From Cylindrodendrum hubeiense (taxonomy: Eukaryota; Ascomycota; Sordariomycetes; Hypocreales; Nectriaceae): a DNA stretch of 24,922 nt. The notes below the pieces were generated by a model that had not been told where the DNA came from, did not search any database, and saw only the letters and a program-made list of their open reading frames with translations. The DNA lies in contig JAANBB010000523.1 of NCBI GenBank assembly GCA_014621425.1, positions 1-24,922 of the forward strand, written 5' to 3'. Below, one piece after another: positions 1-9,449 of the stretch. The position numbers and the translations under genes were made by a program. How positions within the stretch are numbered: the stretch's first letter is position 1; every line of letters starts with the position of its first letter.

Positions 1-162
1 AGAACCCAAGAACCCATACCGCCCGGCGCCGCCAGCCATTTCCAAGACGGTCCAGTTCGCAAAGCACCACAAGCACCGCGGGCACCTGGTCTCGTGTCGC
101 ATCACACCTCAACACAACCTTACGCATCGCCGCCGCCGCATCAGCAGCAACAGCGCCGCGCG

Positions 163-192
163 ACGCAACGCAACGCTACGCAACGCGACGCA
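163..192 (+). repeat. Pentameric tandem repeat ACGCN x6
   Basis: Six consecutive 5-bp units read ACGCA, ACGCA, ACGCT, ACGCA, ACGCG, ACGCA with no spacer. A looser hexamer repeat around GTCGCT follows at 379-402. Both lie in the presumed upstream region of the PSP1-domain gene. Confidence 0.8.
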
Positions 193-1009
193 CCCTCTCT
201 GCAGCCCTCCGCTGTCCTCCCCCCCCGCCTTCCGTCTTCCGACCGCAATCCATCCTCTCCCCATCTTCTTCATCCTCTTCTCCTCCGCCTCCCGCCTGCC
301 GCCTCCCGCTGTCCTCGCTCCTTGTCAAACACGCCCGTTTCGTCACTGTCGCCCGTCACCGTCACCTTCGCCCGCACCGTCGCTGACGCTGTCGCTGTCG
401 CGCTCTGTCTCTGTCGCTGCTGGCCTGACCTTTGACATTGACTGACTAGCCTGCTCGCCACCGCCGCCTGGCTCTCTGTCTCGTCGCCGCCCGCTCCCCG
501 ACAGGTCAGCCCCGCGTCATTCTCTCGGTGTCCGTGGCGCCGGCCTTGCGCGCCTGCTTGCGAGCCTTTTCGCCAACAATGGGCCTCGACTAGTTCCCTT
601 TGTCGCCGTAGCTCTCCCAACCAACCCTCACCTCCATCTATCACTTCCTTCTTCTACCTTCAGCTCCCGCTCACGAATGGGTGCTTGCGCCTGCCCCTCT
701 TCTCCCCGCCTCACTGATTGCTTGAATCTTTTTTCCTTTTGGGCCTTGGGTTAGACGCGCCGGTTTAGACATCTTTATACCCTCACTCATCCTTAACCTC
801 CCCGATACTAATCGCCTTCCCTCCCGTACCTTACCTTTCCGTCGACTCGCGGATTGACGCCAAGACGAGTCGCCACTCACGAAGCCGCCTCTTCCTCAGC
901 CCAGCCGCAGTCTTCTCTTTTCTTCCACGGTTCATCTGTTTGTTACGACCTAGAAGTTTGGCACGTTTTACGCCCTACCCATAGACATACCCTGAGATTT
1001 ACATCTCTG

Positions 1010-1313
1010 GTAAGTGAAGCCCTCCCCCCCAACGCCCAACACCTCTCCCATCGCGTCCATGCGCTGCTCCCATTGAATGAGACTGCATCACGCTCTGGCG
1101 CGACAAAGTTGTTGCCCCATTGTCGCATTCGCAAACACGGCTGTGCGCTTGGTTCCCAAACAGCCGCGCCCGCCCACTTCGTCTCTTCTGTTCAATGTGT
1201 CACGGGGTTTTGTTTCCCCTCACCGAAACTGGCCCAGACGTGACCATTCATCTCATCGCGTTTGATGCAGCAACAAGCACCCATCATGAGATCAGCCAAC
1301 TGACCAGTCACAG
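1010..1313 (+). other. Candidate intron in the 5' leader of the PSP1-domain gene
   Basis: A good donor (GTAAGTG) begins at 1010. A CTGAC branch-point-like motif at 1300-1304 sits 10 nt before a CAG acceptor ending at 1313. Spliced leaders are common in Sordariomycetes. Removing it would delete a short upstream ATG near 1059. Other acceptors are possible, for example the CAG ending near 1435. This is an inference from splice motifs only. Confidence 0.4.
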
Positions 1314-1599
1314 ATCTTTCCCCGTATATCCCCGGAATAAAATCAATTTTCCCACCTTCTCACTTCACCCCTCACTATCTCGTCACTTCCGAACCTCCAA
1401 ACACCAAACTCACCCAAAGCCTGCCTGGTTTACAGATTAGGCGGCCGTACCTCGACCTCAACCTTAGAATCGCCACCCGAAGCACCTGCCGACCACACGT
1501 GTCTGTGGGCCCTTCTACCTACCACCACCACTGTTCTTTGGAATTGACTAGGAGGCGGTTGGAGGAAGTTGGATCGCCGATATTTCTTTGGCAAGGACA

Positions 1600-4396
1600 A
1601 TGAGCTCTGCTCCCCTCAAAACCGGTCCGCCTTCGAGACTGGGCCAAGGGACATACCCTCCGGCTCCGGCGAACAACCAGTCGCTTCTTCTTGACAAATT
1701 GCACGCCAGAACGTCAACCCCTGATTCAGAGGCCTTGGTTAGCTCCGACGACGAAGGCGACCATCGCCAGGATTCAGCACAACAGGCCGCGCAGCCCCCA
1801 AAGCCCGTTCGACGACCTTCTTGGTTAAACGAGACATCGCAGTCCCTCGGTCGCCCTCGCAAGGGATCTTTCGCTAGTAGCTCCATGTCTCCAACTGCAT
1901 CTCATCCCAGTACCCCATCGGCCGAGACCGGTGCCGGTACGTGGGGTTCGCACTCTACTTCATCCGTCATGGGTCGCGCCCCTGCTGGATCTACCTTTCC
2001 TTGGGGCACTGGCATATGGAACACAGACCGCAAAGACCCCCCATCGAGACTCAGCGAGGTTTTGCCATCTCCTACCTCAACCATGCCTCCCGGCGCTGGA
2101 AGCAACTCCTTCTTCGGTGGTGATGTGCAAACATCTCCAGTGTCACGCGACCCCGCCTCAAACTCACAGATACCTTTTGCGATCCCGCTTCATCCTACCC
2201 CCAAAACTTATCGCTCGCAGTCATACTCCGTCGGGCAGCAAGATCCCGAGACCAATCCAGCAGCGCCGACCATGAGCTCCTCCGCCATCCTTGGGCGCGC
2301 GCGGCACCCTGGGCATCCCGCTCTGCAGCACCGGCCCTCTCGGCCTAGCATGCTGAGTGAAATGGCAAACGATGGATCTATGCTTGGAAAGGTCAAAGAG
2401 GTTGAAGACGATGATGACGAAAGCGCAAGCGAGTCCCTTCAAGGTTCATTCCACCAAACTTCCGAGGCAAAGACCATCGAGATACTCGCCAGGGAGAACG
2501 CGATGCTTCGCCAGCAGCAGCAGTACAACGCTCGCATTCGACCTCGCGCTGCGACAGGTGCAGCCTACATTGGTAACGGCTACGCCCTGAGAGAATCTGT
2601 GCCCGAAGAGTCAGACTTTGCGATTGACGAGCTTGACGAAGCAAACGAATCGGGCGAGGCGTTGGCGAAGCGGGCCATGAACAGACGCATGAGCGAGTAT
2701 GGCCCGGGTCCTCTGCGCAGCCAGTTTGCCATGGAGAACCGCAAGAATGACAATGCCAATTTAAAGAAGGCCCTATGGTCGAGCTCTCTTAACTTCCCAA
2801 TTACAGATATTTCACAGAGCAGGCGTCACTCATTTGCGAATATGCCTACCCGTCAAGGATCTATCAGCTCCATCCCGGACGCTATCTCAGCTATGGAGCC
2901 TTCGGTAACCGAGGCGCAGCAGGCGCAGGAATATCCCCCAGGATATCCCGATCCTGCGAGCTTTGTCGGCAACAATGGTAAGTGGAGAGGCTCACTTGTG
3001 TTACTAAGGCATAAATCTAACCTTCTCAGCAGCTGCTCCCTACTTTGGTGGAGGAGCCAACCTTGGCGGTGCGTTCCAGCCAGGCTTCAACAACCAGTAT
3101 CCATCGCCATATGGTCTTCCTAACCCGTACACAAACCGGGCCCCTTCTCCCCACCGCAATGTATACAGTATCGCTCAGCCTCGCCACAATCAGCTCCTTC
3201 ATATCGTCCTTTTTAAATGCGCCAGAGCCGATGTGTTTTACATCCAAGAGGGTACTGGCTTGACGGTAAAGCCAGGAGATCTCGTCATTGTCGAGGCAGA
3301 CCGTGGTACTGATCTCGGGACTGTTGCCAAGGACAATGTTGACTGGCAGAGTGCCAAGGATCTGAAGGAGCACTATGCGGAGGAGCAATACAAGTGGCTC
3401 ATGATGTACTCCCAAGGCGCAGCAGCTGCACAGGAAGGTGCTGGTGCTGGCCTTCTAGCCTCATCCACCGGTCTTCAAGGGAGCGCTGTTGGAGGCATGG
3501 GACCCCAGAATCAACACCATATGCAGGAGCCCAATGCAGGTGAGCTTCGACCTAAGCTCATCAAACGCCTTGCCCAGAGCCACGAAGTGCATTCCTTGCG
3601 GGACAAGGAAGGTCAAGAGGCAAAGGCGAAGAGAGTGTGTATGCAAAAGGTCAAGGAACATGGCCTTAACATGGAGATTCTTGATGCTGAGTTCCAAATG
3701 TAAGTCTGCATGCCTGCAATTTCGTTGATTCGCTCTAACTTCAGAACCAGGGATTGGAAGAAATTGACCTTCTACTACTTTGCCGACAGCTATATCAACT
3801 TCAACTCACTTGTCACCGATCTGTTCAAGATTTACAAGACTCGAATTTGGATGTCTGCCATCAACCCTGCGTCGTTTGCCAGTCCAACTCTTGGTATCCA
3901 AGCCCCAAGCGGCATCGGACCTGGTGCCGTGGGTGTTACGCGTGCCTCTGGTGGTGGTGGCGGTGGTGGTGGTGGCGGCGGCAACGATCGACGCCAGAAT
4001 CAGCATACACAAGAACAGCACCAACCTCTTCCTGCCTTTACCACTGGATCCCGAGATGGCCGTGGGTTCCGACCGAACTTCAATCAGCCTTTTGGAGGTG
4101 ATCGGGGTCCCAGTCAGCCTTCTGGATACCCACCATCTAATTACCCATATGGGCAATTTGGAGCTTTTGGAAACCCCAGAAGTAACGTCCCCTACATTCC
4201 TGGAGGCAGCCCTAATGTGGAGGGTTTCTCTGGAGGGCCTCTCCAACAGCCTGGCGACTTCCAGTCCATGCGGCACCGTTTCCCGAACCCTCAGTCTGGG
4301 CCAAGTCCGACCCCACACTCGCAGGGAGCATCGCCCATTGCTCCTCAAAATGACTGGGTGGGATCGTTCCAGGGACTTTCGCTCAACACCCACTAA
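1600..4396 (+). CDS. PSP1 C-terminal domain protein
   Basis: Three exons, 1600-2977, 3033-3699 and 3751-4396, join in frame to 896 aa. Intron 1 (GTAAGT...CAGCAG) may also end three bases earlier, at 3029. For intron 2 the acceptor at 3750 is preferred over 3744 because the CTAAC branch point (3735-3739) is too close to the latter. The start is ATG 1600; a TTG in frame at 1588 is not needed. Residues 1-510 are low-complexity and rich in Ser, Pro and Gln, with the fungal motif NLKKALWSSSLNF. The PSP1 domain covers about 524-716, from VFYIQEGTGL through GDLVIVEADRG to KLTFYYFADS and TRIWM. The tail holds 11 consecutive Gly (749-759) and is rich in Pro, Gly and Asn. Yeast Psp1 was found as a multicopy suppressor of DNA polymerase alpha mutations, and bacterial PSP1 proteins (RicT/YaaT) act in RNA-processing complexes. 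The biochemical role of the fungal protein is not known to me. Domain call firm; function open. Confidence 0.9.
3950..3982 (+). repeat. GGN trinucleotide run coding for 11 glycines
   Basis: Eleven successive GGT/GGC codons in exon 3 of the PSP1-domain gene. The mixture of GGT and GGC implies selection for, or tolerance of, polyglycine rather than recent slippage of a pure repeat. It lies just after the PSP1 domain, in a probably disordered tail. Confidence 0.85.
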
Positions 4397-5469
4397 TGTG
4401 CTACCTACCTCCTGCTAGGTTCGGTAGTTACGATTTCTGACTTGTGATGAAGTATGGCCAGGCAAGGTTTCTGATTTTGTTCAACAGACGTTGGACCAAA
4501 GAAGGAAGTGAACACGGGAAGGTGCGGCACGCAAGAACGAGAATTTGGTTCAAGATGGTTTTTGGTGTGGTCTTTTCAGTTCTGTTTTTCGGGGCGTTTA
4601 CAAGCAGCCTCCTTCCAGCAAGGTTGCGATGCAAGATATGTGAGAGATTGTTGATTTCGTCCTATCGATGTTTTGCTCAGGGTCACAGATCCACGGCCGT
4701 TTTTACGACTGGAGACAAGGGGGAAAGACAAACGACATCCAATGGCTTTTTGCTTCAAAGGTTGAGATTATAGACACAGAGAGAGAGAACCGAGGCTTTC
4801 GCATTAACGGTGTAACTAATATGCGATCAAAAAGGGACATGTTTGGGTATAGCCGGTTTCATGTATGACAAAGATTTCCTTTACAGTTTGCATCTTCTGT
4901 TTCTTCTTCTCTAGTTACTTCTAGGGGTTCTCTGGTTGCATTTATCCAGGGAAATTAACTTGCTTACGGTGATTATTAAGAGACAAGGAGGCAAAGCCGA
5001 GTGTTTGTATTCCTGTATTCAACCCCACAGGTGGATGAATGTCCCTTTGTGATCGCCATGTAGAAACCCATGTGAGCAGTCGGATAAAAGCCCACGTCGA
5101 TATTTAGACACGTGTATTCACAGATTTCACCCGATGAATCCATCTTGTAATCAGTATCGACTGGTTATTTCGAGGCCAACATTTGTGGTCGATGTGGCTG
5201 AGTCCGAGAGAATGCGGAACGGTTGCCAGACACTGTCAGGGCGGTTCCGCTTTAAGTCGGAGAGGAAGGCGCGGAGGTCAACCACATGTGCTCCTGCCTC
5301 ATGACGACCCGTCTGAGTTGAACGTATATGACCTCAGGCATACTGCACCCTCTTCTATCTATTATCGCATCAATTTCTTCGCTTCCTTCACTCCCCAAAC
5401 AAAAAAAGAAAAATTCTCCAAAACCCCACGAAGTCTATCGAAACATCGCCGTCTGCTCCCAGACCGAGA
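4397..5469. other. Intergenic: 3' flank of the PSP1 gene and promoter of the next gene
   Basis: About 1.07 kb without a supported gene. The left part is presumably the 3' UTR of the PSP1-domain gene. The right end is A-rich (5398-5420) just before the next start codon, as in many fungal promoters. Short frames here have no recognisable protein features. Confidence 0.6.
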
Positions 5470-6412
5470 ATGCCACGAACAAGTACGAAGAGAAAAGTGT
5501 CCATCACAGGTCAGTGCGGCCAATTCCCTGCAAAATCAACTACGCAAACATCCATCTAATACTCAGGCAGACAGCAATGGCACGGACGATTTCGCTTCGA
5601 AGAAGGTGACGAGAGCCTCCCGAAAAGCGCCTGCCAAGCAGACAACGCAGCGAGACAATGCAGCGAGCGGGTCGCAACAAGGCAGAATGTAACTCACTTC
5701 CACGGGTTTCCAATGCATTAATACAGCTAATGTATTATCTAGGCGTTATATAGATGCGGCTAGTGCTTTGAAAAAACGAAAGGCGGGTGTGAATGATGCG
5801 AAGAGGCACGTTCAGAAACAGGGCGACGATCTAGTCGATTTCATCGAAGGGCAGTTAAAATCACATCCGTGAGTACTCTAGAATTTATATATCAGGTTCA
5901 ATAATGATTAAGTACTATGCAGTCACAGCTTCAACAAAAGGACAGCGGACGAAGAGTTGGCCCCAGACCTCGCGCCAGTGTTGCCGTGGATGGCCACCCC
6001 ACATCCTCATACTGCCTGGTCGTCCCAGACTCCGCCGAACCCGCCAGAAGTAATGGCAAAAGCGCTTGACGACCTTCAGGGCATCATTGATGCCTACGAG
6101 AAAATGAACAAGCAGACAAACGGCATCGAGAATCCAAATTGGATGCGCTGGGAACAGGACGGAAAGGAACTGTCCGAGTTGAACGAATATGCCATGGGGT
6201 TTGCAGCGCAGACAGTGAACTACGCCATCATGCCAGGACGCCGCGGGTACATGAGTGAACCACCTGCTAGCGCTGGCGACATTGAGAGGGTGGCCTGGGA
6301 GTTGATCGAGCCAGGTAGGCCACGAAAGTCGGAGGAAACTTGGGGCGCTACGGCGCAGGATCAGGTGAAATCATTTACGGGAGTCTTGAGGCTGCTGCCC
6401 CCGAAGGAGTAG
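5470..6412 (+). CDS. Unrecognised fungal protein, four exons
   Basis: The model is 5470-5509, 5571-5688, 5743-5868 and 5923-6412, giving 257 aa. Introns are short (61, 54 and 54 nt) with donors GTCAGT, GTAACT and GTGAGT; the first two have CTAATAC/GCTAATG branch-like motifs. All junctions keep one frame. An alternative last acceptor at 5928 would remove two residues. The N-terminal 50 residues are basic and low-complexity (MPRTSTKRK, SKKVTRASRK), which could favour nuclear targeting. Next is a Lys-rich, probably helical stretch (ALKKRKAGVNDAKRH), then DLVDFIEGQLKSH. A Pro-rich linker (PVLPWMATPHPH) is followed by a second helical part with NPNWMRWEQDGKELSEL and EYAMGFAAQTVNYAIM. No signal peptide, membrane segment or known catalytic motif is visible. 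I do not recognise the family. The consistent splicing argues it is a real gene. Confidence 0.72.
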
Positions 6413-6975
6413 GCCGGCTTGTCCTGAACGCTGGACGGGTATAAAAGGCCCTTGCTGGGATGGTACGTTTGCTGGCTTTACATGGGTACAATACAATGAG
6501 CACAATACAATGAGAGGAGGCTACCCTCTGAGTTGATTGCAAATTTCAAGATAAAATAAGCGGATTCCTGTATCATTCTGCATAGACGATGCGGCCTCTG
6601 CCCGAACCTCACTGCACCCATGAGTTCGGTGAAACATCGGGGCTCACCTTGCTGACTCATTCGCCAACACACGCACGAGAATACACCGCCCTGAGGGGGT
6701 TTTGGAGGGGCAAGTCCTACAGCCCTAGTCTATAATAGGACTAGTCCATCGCTTAACCCACAAACTGTGCCCTCAATTTTTATCACCCGCCCGGCCGCTG
6801 CCAGATTCGAATTTCGACACACTCGTCTTCTACTAACCCTCGGCAGGAACTTCACCACACAAGCCGGTTCGTGTCCCCTCTCCCTTCCTGATCCCTCTCT
6901 TCTCTACTCTCCAGAGGATCTTCGGAAGACGTTCTTTTTACTGACATTTGCTGCGTCTTCTCGCCAACAGCAAAA
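6413..6975 (+). promoter_or_regulatory. Promoter and leader of RPL15
   Basis: Between the preceding stop and the RPL15 start. It contains AGCCCTAG at 6721-6728 and AACCCT at 6835-6840, both close to the ARCCCTAA element bound by Tbf1-type factors that drive ribosomal protein genes in many ascomycetes. Around it are AGTCCTA (6713-6719), its inverted copy TAGGACT (6736-6742) and the perfect 10-bp palindrome GGACTAGTCC (6738-6747). The last 150 bp are pyrimidine-rich, as expected for a highly expressed ribosomal protein gene. Binding is inference. Confidence 0.5.
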
Positions 6976-7896
6976 ATGGGTGCCCTCAAGTACGTCGAAG
7001 AGCTTCAGAAGAAGAAGCAGTCGGATGTCGTGCGCTTCCTCCTCCGAGTGCGCTGCTGGGAAGTACGTTGAAACAACACCAATCCCTTGTGGACGGGCGC
7101 CGCCTCTCTCTCCTCTCTCCTCTTGCTGCGATACAAACGAATTCGAAAGTCGAGTCGTTGAGAAGAAATTCTCGACAGCGCACACAATCGAACACACAAT
7201 TCGCCCGCATGCTCGAGATCGGAATGAGAGAGAGGCATTAGCCCCGTCTCTGCTATACACTCGTTGAACATTATGCTGAGAGTGCATCAATATAGCTCCG
7301 TCAATTGACCGTCATCCACCGCGCCTCGCGCCCTACCCGCCTCGACAAGGCCCGCCGTCTCGGATACAAGGCCAAGCAGGGCTATGTCATCTACCGCGTC
7401 CGTGTCCGCCGTGGTGGCCGCAAGCGCCCGGTTCCCAAGGGTGCCACCTATGGTACGTTGTTCTCTGCATCACACGCACGATCAGGCGCACACGGGAAGT
7501 GAAAGTTGCTAATATCTTGGCTCAACAGGCAAGCCCACCAACCAGGGTGTGAACCAGCTCAAGTACCAGCGATCCCTCAAGTCCACCGCTGAGGAGCGTG
7601 TCGGTCGCCGCTGCGCCAACCTCCGAGTCCTCAACTCCTACTGGATCAACCAGGACTCGACCTACAAGTACTACGAGGTCATCCTTGTCGACCCCCAGCA
7701 CAAGGCCATCCGCATCGATCCCCGCATCAACTGGATCGTCGCCCCCGTCCACAAGCACCGCGAGTCCCGTGGCCTCACCGCCACCGGCAAGAAGTCCCGT
7801 GGTCTCAACAAGGGTGGTCGCTACAACAAGACCCAGGCCGGACGCAGAAAGACCTGGAAGCGCCACAACACCCTGTCCCTGTGGCGATACAGGTAA
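6976..7896 (+). CDS. RPL15: 60S ribosomal protein L15 (eL15)
   Basis: Exons 6976-7062, 7296-7452 and 7529-7896 encode 203 aa, close to the usual eL15 length of about 204. The start ATG follows CAAAA and gives the conserved [17 protein letters not shown]. Hallmarks follow: [54 protein letters not shown] and the C-terminal [15 protein letters not shown]. Intron 1 (233 nt, phase 0) follows codon 29; intron 2 (76 nt, phase 1) splits the Gly codon after ATY and has a GCTAATA branch motif. eL15 is a core protein of the large cytosolic subunit that binds 25S/28S rRNA. Codon use is strongly C-ending, typical of high expression. Residue 45 is Leu (RPTRLDK) where I expect Pro in most relatives. Identification is secure. 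Confidence 0.98.
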
Positions 7897-9449
7897 ACGA
7901 CCAATTTTTTCGGTCGTTGCTGGAGTGGTTGGGGGAATTCTTTCTTCCGGGTACTGGGTCTGCTTTAGGCATTGCATGCTTGGACTCTGGGGAGTCGGGA
8001 ACCTTGTTTGGTAGCAAAAAAATATGGAATGGGAATAATTCCTTCAGAGTAAACAACATGGTTCTCCACCCGGAAATATTGGTGACTGCGGTCATGACGT
8101 GCTGTGTGCCTCTGTGAAATGTATTAACTGGTACTGCCCATGCTTCCCTGGTATGACTTGACCGTCTACATATTCCAACAGTTACGATTTCGAAACGTTC
8201 AATCCACAAGTCTCGTTGAGAAGCATTGATACTGGGGAGGGCGATTCTTGGCCCAACTCAATACGCCGAGCACCGCTTGAAACCCCACGTTAGTTGCAGA
8301 AAAAACTTTTTCTCTTTTTACTAGTGTGAGGGAGCTGCAGAGCCAGTCCCATATTTCCAAAGACTTAATTACCGTCAGGACAGTGAGGTTGGTTCTCATG
8401 GCAGTGTACGAGAAACTTGGCACTTTCACTTTATGCAAAGAAACGGAGAATCAAGTAACGAGCAAGACCTGAATTTAAAGCCAAGTGTAAATACAGGTAG
8501 GGGCATCTTAGTTGTCCCTCAGTCAGGAAGCCGAGTCCGCTGTCCATCCCTCGAGACCCTTCCCTCACCCCACTCCATTGTAAAAAAGCAAAATCAACCG
8601 TCCCGGAACTCATACAAACTGAACGAAATGAAAGGGGGTCCCTCTGCTCTGCCTCCCCAACTCCCTCTAACCAGGCAAGCTAGCCACATAGCGTGCGAAT
8701 AGTGCGAGGTCTCGTGAGATGAGTAGCTGAGCAAATCCTCCAAAAGTACCGAAGCGACTGTGTCCAGCATCTGCTCAGCTGAAGTCAAAGACGGCAGGGC
8801 TGTCTTGCTAACTCAGACTGCAGCGCCGGCCACAGTTCGCATATAACGAATTCCGTGTGTCGTAACGCATGCAAACCGCATTTGTCGTGACGATCATGCC
8901 AAAAGCTTGCCATGGGTCATGATACAGACTTCTCATCGTCGAATGGACGTGTCGAAATTCGTAGAGAAAAGGCATCCAAATGAAAATCGCAAAGAAATCA
9001 AGAAAGTTAGAAATAAAGCAATTCGTCTATGCCGATGAGTGTGATCTTGACGATCCAAGTACATGTACAAGTCTTGGTCGTTGCTCCACCGATCTGGCAT
9101 GCTGCTTTGTGTCCTCCATAAGCAGCTTCCGAGAAGCAGTGGCGGCCAAGGCAATCGACTGTAATTTTGGGGCTCCCTTCCTGGGTAATGTACACACGAA
9201 GCAACCCCGGGGTTGCTGTGTAGGTCGGATGAGAGGCCGAGACGAGCTCTAGCCCGCGATATGGTGCCGTTCTGTGGCATATTGAAACAGAGAGCAAAAG
9301 AAAATCGTCAAGTCATGACGGTGTCGTTACCGTGCTGCATGAAACGGCATGCCACCCAATAAACAACCAAGGAAAACCGAAGGTTGAGTGAGCATCATGA
9401 TACAAGCGGGTTGTGTCATGGATGGCAGCTTCGGTCGAAGAGAACTAGT
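7897..9449. other. Convergent intergenic region between RPL15 and the Puf gene
   Basis: About 1.55 kb holding the 3' flanks of two convergent genes. No frame here resembles a protein. TGTAAATA, a match to the Pumilio element, is on the + strand at 8486-8493. On the - strand, downstream of the Puf gene, UGUACAUG (9069-9062) and UGUACAUU (9194-9187) are partial matches. Confidence 0.6.

Larger units (their letters stand above)
1..1599 (+). promoter_or_regulatory. Promoter and 5' leader of the PSP1-domain gene
   Basis: No convincing protein gene lies here. The + strand is strongly pyrimidine-rich from about 180 to 900 (runs of C and CT), as is usual for promoters and leaders of filamentous fungi. 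If transcription starts far upstream, the leader would carry short upstream ORFs: one at 579-593 (ATG, three codons, TAG) and one starting at 676 (about 25 codons, ending at a TAG near 755). A candidate leader intron is listed separately. The translated short frames in this stretch are low-complexity Ser/Pro/Arg sequences typical of non-coding CT-rich DNA. The transcription start cannot be placed from sequence alone. Confidence 0.5.

Noticed and set aside
1588..1599. TTG start four codons upstream of the PSP1 ATG
   Set aside because: Non-ATG starts are rare in fungi, and the ATG at 1600 has good context.
3741..3744. Earlier acceptor for PSP1 intron 2
   Set aside because: Only 6 nt from the branch-point A at 3738; the AG at 3750 gives FQM-DWKKLTFYY, which fits the domain better.
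3806..4393. - strand open frame opposite the PSP1 tail
   Set aside because: Shadow of the certain exon 3; its Thr runs come from the polyglycine codons on the other strand.
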